NCBI RefSeq assembly: GCF_024139115.2
Contig: NC_085140.1
Span: forward strand, 100,638,988 to 100,702,987
DNA: 64,000 bases
Origin: Armigeres subalbatus
Taxonomy: Eukaryota; Arthropoda; Insecta; Diptera; Culicidae
Direction: 5' to 3'
Notes under the pieces: generated by a model
Told to the model about the DNA's origin: nothing
Databases searched by the model: none
What the model saw: the letters and a program-made list of their open reading frames with translations, nothing else
Part shown: one piece after another, positions 45,430-56,689 of the stretch
How the letters are laid out: every line of letters begins with the position of its first letter
How positions within the stretch are numbered: the first letter of the stretch is position 1
Translations under genes and position numbers: made by a program

Positions 45430-46265
45430 AGCTTGATGTCACTCCTCATCGCCTTCAAGACGTCCGAGTTCGTCTTGATGACTAGGGCATCGCCCCTGGA
45501 GCGATTTGCGCCTACCCTAGACTTCTTGCTACCCTCATTCGCCTGGCCCTTCTTTTCGGCCCTTGACGTCTTCGGTTTCCTCTTGTTCTTTCCCAGGGTC
45601 CAGGAGGCGTCATCCCTCTCTATTTCGCTGGTCTTGGGATGCTGAGAGCTCTCAGTCTGCCGTAACCCCTAACCCCCAACCACCGTCTTTCCTGGGTGAC
45701 GGACCTTTCCAGGTCCTTCCTCCGCCGGTTTTGGAAGTACCTGGTCGAGGTTCAGCTTCCCAGCCCCACTACCCTTGTTCGGGGTAGTAACCCTCCGCGT
45801 TTTGGAACGGCCACCAGGGAGCTCATCCCCTGGAGACTGTCTCCCCCATTTTTGTGTCTGCTCCGTTGGAGCAGTCACCCCCGACGTGCCCGCGAATACT
45901 TGAGCCTCAGTCGACTCCACGGATTTCACGGGTTTGCACTTGGCCGTCCCGACCGCCCTCTCCAGCTTGGCGTCCAACATCGACTTTCGAAGTTTCAGCA
46001 AGCTCCCCTTGAGGTCCTTACTGATATTATGCTTCGATGACGCAAAGTCGATGATGGCGTCCAGCTGTTTCGTCGCCATCTCGAAGGCCGAAAGCCCATC
46101 GTGTTTGCAGTTCATCGCCCTCACAAGCCCTGGGCCGTCTATAACCTCTACCGGCGTAGCCGCGCCTACACTACTACTACAACTAATTGAAGAATTGATT
46201 TGGTTTTCCATTTTGATCCCACGAGTTGCTCGGGAAAAGAGGTCCACCACGCCAGAGCCCAGCAT
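45430..46265 (-). pseudogene. ORF1 (gag-like) of R1-clade copy 2
   Basis: ATG at 46265 (MLGSGVVDLFSRATRG). The first 198 codons are open to 45669, rich in Ser and Lys, with KQLDAIIDFASSKHNISKDL and KGSLLKLRKSMLDAKLERA. A frame change then leads to the basic block KTSRAEKKGQANEGSKKSRV (45570), which aligns with copy 1 near 690. The gag-like domain and zinc knuckles are deleted after about 45440. Non-functional. Confidence 0.75.
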
Positions 46266-46592
46266 GACGCGGTAGTGGACAATTACTGTGGAGAGTGCCC
46301 AGGTACCCCACAGGCTCCGTTAAAGGCCTAGCTCATTAGTTCACCCCCCGGCCATGCATCCCCTCGGCACGGGTCGCTTAACGCCTTGGGATTAGGGGTT
46401 AAGGACGATGGTCCCCTTGGTCGCACCCCCTCACTCTAGCTGATGTCAGAAGGACAACACTGCCCAGGCTGCACTACCAGCCAAGTACAAAATTGTCATC
46501 GGAAGACCCGTGGAAGCGTGAGATTTGAACTGGTGAGGACCAGGGCTGTGTAGGTCGCTCCTTCCCAAACGTCAACTCACCATTTCGCCGCA

Positions 46593-46621
46593 GTGTGTGC
46601 GAGTGTGTGTATGTGTGTGCG
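46593..46621 (+). repeat. Short TG-rich microsatellite
   Basis: GTGTGTGCGAGTGTGTGTAT followed by GTGTGTG, directly at the 5' end of R1 copy 2. Confidence 0.85.
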
Positions 46622-46946
46622 CAAACTGATCTCACTCATTTTTCAGGCACTTATCCTTAACTGATTTGCTCGCAACAAGTTGCATTCGACGCAAAATCCT
46701 GTTCCATTGTTTCGTATTGAAAATTGGCTCAATCGGACTATGGGCTTTAGAGTTATGACCAAAATATATTTTTTTTCAAGAAAAATTTTCACTCTCTTTT
46801 TAGGCTTCATCCTCTTGCGGAAAAACTGTAATAATTAACTTGTCATACACATATTCATCAATAAATGCATATCATGTGTGCCGTCGCATTAATATAACAT
46901 CAATAAAACATTCAAAATGTTAGTTACAATGAATGTTATTATGAAG

Positions 46947-46948
<2 letters not shown>
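46622..46948 (+). repeat. Right half of the (TG)n-associated repeat, then spacer
   Basis: CTCGCAACAAGTTGCATTCG and the following CATTGTTTCGTATTGAAAAT match 1420-1480. Beyond about 46760 no family is recognised. Confidence 0.6.

Positions 46949-47007
<59 letters not shown>
46949..47007. repeat. (AT)n microsatellite
   Basis: Uninterrupted AT dinucleotide run. Confidence 0.95.
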
Positions 47008-47009
<2 letters not shown>

Positions 47010-47431
47010 GCCGGAAATAAGTATAAAGACAAGCATGATTTTCATACATTTTCATCATGATTGAGGATCGATACCTCGATTCGTAGCGATTCGATTTGGC
47101 TGAAATTTTACTAGGCACCTGTTTTTAACTTGAACTTTCGATCTTTGAGTAAATTTTATACATCTCTGTTGATTTTGACCTCAAAATCTGGAAATAATTA
47201 TAAAGACACCACTTTTTTATATGGAGCTCCATACAACGGAACTGTCTTTATAATTATTTCCAACAGAATACATGCATAAATGTAACTATCATTGAATAAA
47301 AATTCAAGTCATTTTAGGCTTGTTGGCAAAAAATCAGCCCAATCGAATCGCTCAGAATCGAGATATTGACTTCCCAATATGGCCATTTTGTATGGAAACC
47401 GAGCTTGTCTTTATACTTATTTCCACCAGTG
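47008..47431. repeat. Tc1/mariner-type non-autonomous element, about 425 bp
   Basis: The left end GGAAATAAGTATAAAGACAA pairs with the right TTGTCTTTATACTTATTTCC; outer CCGCC/CACTGGT parts are diverged. Flanking TATATA on both sides fits a TA target. An inner pair, AAATAATTATAAAGACA and TGTCTTTATAATTATTT, lies at 47190 and 47242. Confidence 0.8.
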
Positions 47432-47603
47432 TATATATAGCTTATTCGCAAAAATAGAACACCGAATAGTTTAGCTAAGAGATGTTTGTATCAAGCACTA
47501 TTAAACTTTTCCTATAACAAAGAAAGTATTGGTTGTTACTAAGATAACTTAAATACAACAAGTTTTTATTTTTCTAAAAAATAGATATATTTTTTGTTAC
47601 TTG
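47432..47603. other. Spacer ending in GTTACTTGGG
   Basis: No gene. The GTTACTTGGG terminus (47597-47606) directly precedes an RTE fragment; no partner terminus was seen. Confidence 0.4.
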
Positions 47604-47690
47604 GGATCGAGCTCACCCTCTTCCGGCAACACTGTCTCGAGCTGCTGCGCGTATGCAGTGGCGACATTTGGTTGCTTCAGTCATTCTAGG
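47604..47690 (-). mobile_element. Short internal RTE fragment
   Basis: GATCGAGCTCACCCTCTTCC through GGTTGCTTCAGTC matches 25845-25930 of copy C. It is an internal piece, neither the 3' end nor the 5' end. Confidence 0.8.
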
Positions 47691-48240
47691 TCGTTTATTT
47701 CATGGTCTAGCGAAGTTAAATATTAAGGACTAACACTAGATCAAAAAATGAAAATGATTCCGATTAGCCTCCCTGGTATAGTATCAATGAACTTCATAGA
47801 ATTTCTAATTTTGAGACACTGGAACAAATGTACAATCGAATAATTTTCACCTTTAGATAAAAATCTATCTTCTAATACTACAATTAGTTCCTTGTTCTCT
47901 TATTAGGGTTAGCTTGTGTTAAAAACATTGTGATTTCTTTCCATAGTGGAAAAATCCTAACTGTCAGAGGCAATAAAAATTTAATAAATAAAATATAAAA
48001 TATACAAGATAGTGTTAAATAAACACCGAACCGAACACCTATTCCAAGAGATGAATGCATAATTAGTAGAAAATAAATCAAAAACAATCGCATGAGACAC
48101 TCACGACCGACTCATTTGACTTCCAAACATGAATTGTGGTTCAACCCGCTGCATATATTGCTTATAGATTCCAAAATTACACCGTAGTCGTTTGTGATTA
48201 CTCGAGAATTTGCGATACAGTCAGATAAAGGTTAATTCAA
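47691..48240. other. AT-rich spacer
   Basis: No gene recognised. The minus frame at 47884-48093 is hydrophobic by composition only. Confidence 0.45.
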
Positions 48241-48416
48241 TAGTAAAATTGCCGTTAGTTATGCTTCTATGCTTGCAAGTGAGCAACCAAGCGTCTCCAT
48301 TTGAAATTGAATTCCCTGCTACTGGCGCGGTGCATCAACACACGTCCTATCTCAGAACGGTCGATTCAATCTATACAATCGCCACGGCAAGCGGAAAAAT
48401 GGGGAAAATTTTCCCA

Positions 48417-49414
48417 TCAGTCGTCTGATAGCCAGACGTACGTGCCAGGCGTCGTTCGCATCGCTCTCCCACCGGACCCAAGCAGATTTTTCGCTGATTT
48501 TCCGCGAAGCGCATGCGTCCCTGGCGAAAAACGTATAGTTTTTCCAAAGAAGCAAAAAGCCCTCCTTCGACACTGAAGGACTGGTTGGAAGACCTACCTA
48601 CGAGAAAAAGATTCATCATCGGCTCTATGGTCGATTCGGCACTTTTTGGAGAAAATTTAGGTGGAAAATTGTGATTTTTTTCTGCGATCAGGGTTCACCT
48701 CGGATTGGACTGGATTCCTGTTGCAACGGGAGCAGAAAGTGTGAAGAATTGTGCCGTGGGTGTGAAAACTGTGCGCTTCGTAGCAAAGGGAGTCTGATGT
48801 TCAATCAGGGATGAGCCTCCGGATGTAAAATTTCCAGACGACACACAGGTGTAGTCCCAGCTTTTGGAGCATTTGTCCATGTACGTTATGCAAGTTGACC
48901 GTGGTGCGGCATTTGGGGACTTTTCCCGTTGTGGAAACTGGACAAGGAAGCTAATGGTGGATTTTTATGTTCTGTATTTATTTTCCGATTCATGCTCCAT
49001 GACATCTTTTCTGGATTGGATTCTGACGAAATTCGACGATGGGCGATGAACGTCGTTCGTCTGGCGGCGGTGAAAATGTGTGTCCGTGCGTATGTGTGTA
49101 TGTGCGTACATGGACAGGTGAAGAAAATTTCCGTACGCCGTGGAATATCATCAGCAGCAGTCGCAGCAGCACTACGACACGCGCGAGAGCGAGAGGGTGA
49201 GAGAACGTGACAGTCACCAGCCATCTTCGCGGGAACGTGACACGCACGAAACGCGTTACGGACCGACGGACGGACGGACAGGCGGATACAATACGGCGAT
49301 TCTCTTCCTTAGGGTGTGGTGGTATGGTGTTAGTGGTCATTTATAATTTTGCTGTAGTTTTTATGTCGTCGGATTATTATTTCTGAACTGCATATGCAGG
49401 GTTGGCAGCGATCG
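48417..49414 (+). promoter_or_regulatory. Candidate promoter and non-coding exon
   Basis: Non-repetitive, GC-richer DNA with an initiator-like TCAGTC (48417), dense stops in all frames, and donor-like CG/GTAAGA at 49415 (also GAA/GTGAGT at 49488). It lies about 10 kb upstream of the second G-beta gene on the same strand and could be its first exon. Inference from composition and signals. Confidence 0.3.
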
Positions 49415-49488
49415 GTAAGATTGTTCGTGTTGACTAATAAGCTTTTATGGACCGTTGATATAGAAATAGTGATTTTCAGCTGGAGAAG

Positions 49489-51167
49489 TGAGTAAAAGTT
49501 TTACAGTTTGTTCAAATAACAGTGCACACTATTGCTGACGCTGTTCTTATCAAATCAATATGTTGATTCGCCTGGAAACCCACATGTGTGACATTAGTGC
49601 TCGGGTGCAGGTGTGTGTTTAGAGAAAGTTTTTCTACAGTGTAAAAATCGTCTTAGGGGTTTAAAAAAATATTCATGTAAAATTATTAAAAAGATTCATT
49701 TATCTTATAGGCACAACATTTATCAGATTGTTGCATTACTTGACTGCGCATATGCACAGCACGAAATTTTCAGATGGAAAAATAAGTGTGAATATGAGCG
49801 TGATTGTTGACTCGTTGATACTATTCCATAATCAATTAGAACTATTTATAAGGCCCAGACAATCAACAAATGTAGATTTGAATGCTTCCCGTTTCCATTG
49901 TACACGTATCGAGAGTTCAATTTTTAGTATGTCATTAGTACAGCTGGCCACATCCTTGATTGATAATGGAGGGAAGGAATGTTAATGTGACTATGTTGTC
50001 CTGTCAATATGTCATGAAGACCATCGCATATCCATGGTATTCGCAGTAAAGAGTTTTTGTTAGAAGGGAAGGTTTTCAAGTTATGAAAGTTGAGCTTTCG
50101 GAACGTGCACATTGAGGATGAGATGCTAATCCCAAGTCCCATCTGTTGATTCCATGTGCATTTCCGCTAATTCTGGTCAATCACGGAGTAGTAACTACGA
50201 ATTGTGTTGTGATCTCATGCTTAAGGGGAGGTTCAAAAGTTATATTAATATCGTTTTTCGGTGATGCGATTTTTCTTTCTTTATTGACTTTAGTGTTCAT
50301 TGAACACTTCCACAGTAATTTACTGCGAGATTTCTAAACCGAGCAAAAATTGAAATGAAATGGATCAAAATTTGTTGTAATGATGTCAATTACTTGATTA
50401 CTCCAGTACTTGATCTCGTTTTGTATGAATTAACGGTTAACACAGCATAAATGAGAGCATAATTTTACAATGAGGAATCATACTGAAAACAAAATTTGCT
50501 GTCAATAAAATCAATATGATTACTAAGTTTGAAAATCTTAATTTGATATCAAAATGAGTATCCGATTAGATTATTTTTATGGGCATAGTCAGCGGTTCGT
50601 ATCTATATTAGTGTCTACTATAGGAACAAAATGCGGTAATATTTTATTTACGCACTCGTTCTCACACCGATTGTTTCTATCAAGAGTGTTGAAGTACAAT
50701 CATGTTTCGCACAGGTTGTTGATAAATATCCGGTTGCTATTCTATTGGGGCATACACGCAAATAAATATCTGGAAAAATAAATTACCTACTTCCAAATAT
50801 TTTCGAACGCGCTCCAATTTTTGTAACACCCGCATTTGTGCTGATCAGCTTAGATAAACGCATATCTGCTAGATGGCGCTAGCGTATGTGCAACAAGTGA
50901 GGTGGATATCTCGAGATCTATAAAAATTAGAGAGACTTCGTCTTCTACAAAATTGTTCGGGGAGCCAAAACATGTATGATGGAGGGCAGTTTAGTTTGGA
51001 ATTCATTCGCAGCGCTAGTATATAAGGAATAACCTGTTGGGTTGAATATTTCAAAATCTGCGAGATTTAAAAAGCTATGTTCTTCTACAAAGTTATTCAG
51101 ATGGTGGAAAGCCTTTAAGATGGAGGCTAGATTAGTTTAAAAGTCAACCGCTTGGTAGCGTTTGTTC
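49489..51167. other. Unassigned DNA with repeat modules
   Basis: 50115-50205 is a divergent copy of the 22200 repeat module. 50905-51140 holds two diverged tandem segments, each with CTTCTACAAA and AGGGCAGTTTAG/AGGCTAGATTAG-like text. No gene. Confidence 0.4.
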
Positions 51168-51723
51168 ATTCATTTATTTAGTTTACTGAAACTAACACTG
51201 AATCAACAATTTGATGCCGCAATACACGGTCACGGTCAATCCTCAAATATGCCCCACGCTCGCCAAGTCGTTTTGCACCTGGTCTGCCCACCTTGCTCGC
51301 TGTGCTCCACGCCGCCTCGTACCTGCCGGATCGAAAGCGAACACCATCTTCGCAAGGTTGCTGTCCGGCATTCTTGCAACATGCCCTGCCCTTCGTACCC
51401 TTCCGGCTTCAGCTACCTTCTGGATACTGGGTTTGCCGTTGAGCTGATCGAGTTCGTGGTTCATTTTTCGCCGCCACACATCGTCTTCTTGCACACCGCT
51501 AAAGATGGTCCTAAGCACCCGTCCCTCGAAAACTCCGAGTACTTGAAGTCCTCCTCGAGCATTGTCCATGTTTCATGTCCGTAGAGGACTACCGGTCTCA
51601 TTATTATTATTTATTCAGACTAAGGCCGAAGTAGCCTGTGCAGTATATAAGAGTCTTCTCCATTTGGCTCGGTCAATGGCTACACGTCGCCAACCACGCA
51701 GTCTACGGAGGGTCCGCAAGTCA

Positions 51724-53675
51724 TCATCCATCCATCATCCACCTCACCTGATCGATCCACCTTTCCCGCTGCGCACCTCGCCTTCTTGTGCACATCGGAT
51801 CGTTGTCGAAAACCATTTTGACCGGGTTACTGTCCGACATTCTGGCTACGTGTCCGGCCCACCGCAGTCGTCCGATTTTCGCGGTGTGAACGATGGATGG
51901 TTCTCCCAACAGCTCATGCAACTCGTGGTTCATTCGCCTCCTCCACGTACCGTCCGCCATCTGCACCCCACCATAGATGGTACGCAGCATGTTCCTTTCG
52001 AAAACTCCAAGTGTGCGTTGGTCCTCCACGAGCATCGTCCAGGTCTCGTGTCCATAGAGGACTACCGGTCTAATGAGCGTTTTGTAGATTGTCAGTTTGG
52101 TACGGCGGCGAACTCTATTCGATCGAAGCGTCTTGCGGAGTCCAAAGTACGTACGATTTCCAGCCACTATGCGTCTCCGAATTTCTTTGCTGGTATCATT
52201 TTCGGCAGTCACCAGTGAGCCCAAGTACACAAATTCTTCTACCACCTCGATTTCGTCACCACCGATGCAAACGGTGGGTGGCTCGCATTGTCTTCTCTTG
52301 AACCTCATCCTATCATGTACTTCGTCTTCGACGTATTGATGACTAGTCCGATCCGCTTGGCTTCCCTCTTCAGTCTGATGTAGGCTTCCTCCATCTTCTC
52401 AAAGTTACGTGCCATAATATCTATGTCGTCGGCGAAGCCAAATAGCTGGACGGACTTATTGAAAATTGTACCACTCGTGTTAATCCCTGCTCTTCGTATT
52501 ACCCCTTCCAAAGCGATGTTGAATAGCAGACACGAAAGACCATCACCTTGCTGTAACCCTCTGCGCATTTCGAAGGGACTCGAGAATGCTCCTGAAACTC
52601 GAACTACGTACATCACCCGATCCATCGTCGCTTTGATCAACCGTGTCAGTTTATCCGGAAATCCGAGTTCGTGCATTAGCTGCCATAGCTGGTCCTGATC
52701 GATTGTTTCATATGCGGCTTTGAAGTTGATGAATAGATAATGTGTAGGCACGTTGTATTCGCGGCATTTCTGCAGTACTTGGCGAATATCGAACACCTGG
52801 TCCGTGGTGGAGCGTTCGCCCATAAAACCCGCCTGGTACTGCCCCACGAACTCCCTTGCAATTGGTGCTAGTCGACGGCATAAAATTTGGGAGAGTACCT
52901 TGTAGGCGGCGTTCAGCAATCTGATTGCGCGGTAGTTGCTACAATCCAGCTTATCGCCCTTTTTGTAGATGGGACAGACGACACCTTCCATCTACTCCTG
53001 CGGCAAAACTTCCTGCTCCCAAACCTTGGTAATGACTCAGTGCAGCGCTCTAGCCAATGCTTCACCACCGTGTTAAAAAAGCTCTTCTGGTAGTTGGTCA
53101 ACTCCAGGGGCTTTGTTGTTCTTCAGCAGGCCAATCTCCTCTTGGACTTCCTAAAGATCCGGCGCCGGTAAAATTATGTCTTGCGCGCGTTCTCCCATGT
53201 CCACCACCATACCGCCATATTCATCTGCCACATCGCCATTCAGGTGTTCTTCGTAGTTCTGCCGCCACCTTTGGATCTCCTCACGCTCGTTCGTAAGAAG
53301 GTTCCCGTCAATATCCTTACACATATCAGACTCTGGCACGTGGCCCTTACGTGAACGGTTTAACTTCTCATAGAACTTTCGTATGTTATTAGCGCGGTAC
53401 AGTTGCTCCGTCTCTTCACGGTCTCGATCTTCCTGCTGACGCTTTTTCCTACGGAAAATCGAGTTTTGTCTGTTCCACACACGTTTATATCGTGCCTCGT
53501 TCGCCCTAGTGCGGTGTTGCAGCAATCTCGCCCATGCTGCATTCTTCTCTTCTACTAACTGCTCATATTCGCCGTCATTCATATCAGTCGTTTCTCTGAT
53601 CCGGGGGCACCGTGCCAAGCGCAGCGGTTGCGGTGCTACCAATGGCGGATGGAATATCTCTCCAGCCATCTTCAA
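51724..53675 (-). pseudogene. Reverse transcriptase of nested RTE copy D
   Basis: RT frame 52991-52305: VVCPIYKKGDKLDCSNYRAI, STTDQVFDIRQVLQKCREYN, motif A LFINFKAAYETID, RRGLQQGDGLSC, catalytic FADDID. The C-terminal frame 52308-51724 has FVYLGSLVTAENDTSKEIRR and LRWAGHVARM. In motif A the catalytic Asp found in copy C (VDFKAAYD) is Asn here (INFKAAYE), which should abolish polymerase activity. The linker region 53675-53151 has an open frame, but a stop and frameshifts separate it from RT. Confidence 0.85.
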
Positions 53676-53799
53676 GAGACGCTGCGCCTAGCTGCTCTTC
53701 CGTTGGGAGTGCCACTTCCAGCTGCTGCGCGTATTCTTAGGCTAGTCTACCGTCTTGTAGCCGCCCAATGTTAAGCCGCGGCGTCCGACTTCGACGCGT

Positions 53800-54409
53800 G
53801 TTGTACACCGTCGAGAGTTTTGAGCGCAGGCATACTGCAACGAGGTAGTGGTCGGATTCAATATTCGCAATGCGGTAAGTGCGGACGTTCGTGATGTTGG
53901 AGAAGAATTTACCGTCGATTAGAACTGGTAATTTGGTTTTCCGTTTCTTGGTTAGGTGATCTCCATGTGGCCTTGTGGATATTTTTGCGGGGAAAGAAGG
54001 TGCTTCGGACTATCATTCCGCGGGAGGCTGCGAATTTTATGCATCGTTGGCCGTTGTCATTCGATATGGTGTGCAGACTATCCGGTCCGATGACCGATCT
54101 ATACATTTCCTTCCTTCCTACCTGTCCGTTATGTCACCGATGACGATTTTGACGTCCCGCAGTGGGCATCCATCGTATGTCTGCTCCAGCTGTGCGTAGA
54201 ACGCTTCCTTCTCGTCGTCGGGTCTCCCTTCGTGTGGACAGTGCACGTTGATGATGCTATAGTTGAAGAAACGGCCTTTTATCCTCAGCTTGCACATCCT
54301 TGCGTTGATTGGCTGCCTCCCAATCACACGTTGGCGCATCTTACTCAGCACTATGAAGCCGGTTCCCAGCTCATTGGTGGTGCCACAGCTTTGGTAGAAG
54401 GTAGCCGCT
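53800..54409 (-). pseudogene. Endonuclease remnant of nested RTE copy D
   Basis: LRIKGRFFNYSIINVHCPHE and DVKIVIGDITDR (54351-54118), then FAASRGMIVRSTFFPRKNIH (54010). The GDLNA block is degraded to GDITD. The start of the domain is missing. Confidence 0.75.
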
Positions 54410-54431
54410 CGGTCTTACCAGCCAGCGTCTT

Positions 54432-55905
54432 TTACATAACACATTTGGTGCGGTGGCGAATTTTTTTTGACCGCAGTTTCTTCTGGAGTTCGTAGTAGGC
54501 CCGACTTCCACAGATGATGCGCCTTCGTATTTCACGACTAACGTTGTTGTCAGCCGTTAGCAAGGATCCGAGGTAGACGAATTCCTCGACCACCTCGAAG
54601 GTATCTCCGTCTATCGTAACACTGCTTCCCAGGCGGGCCCTGTCGCGCTCGGTTCCGCCCACAAGCATGTACTTTGTCTTTGACGCATTCACCTCCAGTC
54701 CAACTTTTGTTGCTTCACGTTTCAGGCGGGCGTACAGTTCTGCCACCTTTGCAAATGTTCGGCCGACAATGTCCATGTCATCCGCGAAGCAAATAAATTG
54801 ACTGGATCTGTTGAAAATCGTACCCCGGCTGTTACACCCGGCTCTCCGCATGACACCTTCTAGCGCAATGTTGAACAACAGGCACGAAAGTCCATCACCT
54901 TGTCTTAGTCCCCGGCGCGATTCGAACGAACTGGAGTGTTCGCCCGAAATCTTCACACAGTTTTACACACCATCCACCGTTGCTTTGATCAGTCTGGTAA
55001 GCTTCCCAGGGAAGCTGTTCTCGTCCATAATTTTCCATAGCTCTACGCGGTCTATACTGTCGTTTACCGCCTTAAAATCAATGAACAGATGGTGCGTTGG
55101 GACCTGGTATTCACGGCATTGTTAAAGGATTTGCCGTACAGTAAAGATCTGGTCCGTTGTCGAGCGGCCGTCAACGAAGCAGGCTTGATAACTTCCCACG
55201 AACTCATTCACAAATGGTGATCGCTCGAAAGTTCTCCAGCTTGTCGCCTTTCTTGCAGATGGGACATATAACCCCTTCCTTCCACTCATCCGATAGCTGT
55301 TCAGTTTCCCAGGTTATGAATATCAGTTTGTGCAGGCAAGTGGCCAGCTTTTCCAGGCCCATTTTGATGAGCTGAGCTCCGATAATGTTCTTACCAGTTG
55401 CTTCATTGGTCTTTAGCTGTTGGATGGCATCCTTAACTTCCCTCAAGGTGGGGCTGGTTGGCTTCCATCGTCCGCTGAACTGACGTAGTCATCTCCTCCG
55501 CTACCTTGACTTTCACTGCCTGTACTCTCAGCGCCATTTAAATGTTCCTCGTAGTGCTGCTTCCACCTTTCGATCACTACATGTTCGTTTGTCAAAATGC
55601 TACCATCCTTATCCTAGTACATACGAAGCTTTAGCGGGATGCATTGAGCTTCTGATGAAACTTGCATGTTTCTTGAGAACGGCACAGCTGTTCTATCTCC
55701 TCGCACTCCGCTTCTTCCAGGCGGCGTTTCTTCTCCTGAAAAAGGCGGATCTGCTATCTCCTCTACCGTCTATAATATTCCACGTTCTGCCGGGTACGTT
55801 GCTGCAGCGCGACCGCCCGCGCTGCGTCCTTCTGCGACATCGGCGAGTATGCGTGTGCTCCCGATGAAGTTGAGAGATTTGCAGTTCCACGAACCGAATT
55901 TCCAA
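54432..55905 (-). pseudogene. RT pieces of the outer RTE copy
   Basis: 54956-54432: KISGEHSSSFESRRGLRQGD, LFNIALEGVMRRAGC and catalytic FADDMD. 55446-55204: MREVKDAIQQLKTNEATGKN, then a gap. Several frameshifts and a deletion near 55215 remove part of the fingers. Where copy C has a TAA at 24836, this copy has the sense codon TAC. Confidence 0.8.
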
Positions 55906-56359
55906 TCGCTATTCTCTTTTCGTCGCAGTGGTCTTCGCCGATGGTTCCAGTCCGTACTTTCTTGTTGAATATTCGTTGCGTTTGTTTTTTTAAGGCTGGC
56001 TTGCAGGGCCTGACATCAAACCCTCTGTATTTCCGGAGGACCATTCTTCCTTATTCCCGGTGGACCATGGTGCACAGTTTCACTTAGAGTCCCTCGCTGG
56101 CACTCGGACGATGATTAGTCGCCCCTAACATGGAGAACAGACATTGTTGTGAGCCGCTACTGACATGGAGAACAGACGCTCAGTAAGATTTGCACCTCCG
56201 GAGAGGTTACTCGTATTCCGGCCAGCACCACGAGGAGGTAGGGATAGGAGTTGCTGGGTAAGAGGCTAAGGACCGCGAGATGGGGTCTATTTTATTCCTT
56301 CAGGTACGCGAAGTACCAATGGTACGCTTTACCCAGCATTTGCCGTGCCATGGGTCTAA

Positions 56360-56605
56360 AATTCTTTGATTGTTCATACGAAGCACGTCCTCCTTTCGGG
56401 ATAAACTTTACAGTGAGATCCCGGCAGAATATGGGAATATACCCAGTAGCAAAACTACATACTGCTCAAAACCACTCTGAAGAAGAACAGGATAGATCCC
56501 ATCTTCTCCTGGAAATGTGCAAGGAGCAAAACTGTTAAGAGCCCATTGAACCGATTCAGTAGTTATGATTCTACGCTTTGAAACACTTTGAAAGCAAATC
56601 CACAA
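56360..56605 (-). mobile_element. LOA/I-like RT fragment
   Basis: The minus frame has TESVQWALNSFAPCTFPGED and GIYPVLLQSG, the same RT block as EWAIDSLEPFKSPGRDGIFP in the 3.4-7.2 kb element, followed in another frame by KFIPKGGRAS. A short internal fragment. Confidence 0.7.
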
Positions 56606-56689
56606 CCAACAGTAACGGCTGGATCACAATAGCGCGTTGCGCGACAGCGTTTTGTACTTAAACGCAACGCCAATAAACGTGACGCATTC

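Larger units (their letters stand above)
42849..46592 (-). mobile_element. R1-clade (Waldo/Mino-like) non-LTR retrotransposon, copy 2
   Basis: Minus strand: leader 46266-46592, ORF1 46265-45430, ORF2 44816-42849. The 5' end abuts a TG-rich tract at 46593, as in copy 1. It is 3'-truncated at about 42848. Two MITEs are inserted in ORF2 (43221-43318 and 43749-43825). Endonuclease and part of ORF1 are deleted. Confidence 0.85.
51599..54409 (-). mobile_element. Inner (nested) RTE-like copy D
   Basis: Inserted in the outer copy; CGGTCT occurs at both junctions (51593-51598 and 54410-54415), a probable short target duplication. The 3' tail on the minus strand is AATAAATAATAATAATG, a simple-repeat tail as expected for RTE. 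It is 5'-truncated within the endonuclease. Confidence 0.85.
51168..56359 (-). mobile_element. Outer RTE-like copy, interrupted by a nested RTE and deletions
   Basis: The 3' end and C-terminus occupy 51168-51598 (matching 23700-24150). The rest resumes at 54416 (VNASKTKYMLVGGTERDRAR, FADDMDIVGR) and runs to the 5' end at about 56359 (CGGCAAATGCTGGG). The endonuclease is removed by a deletion at about 55834 that joins the RT linker to the endonuclease start. Very close to copy C elsewhere. Confidence 0.85.
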
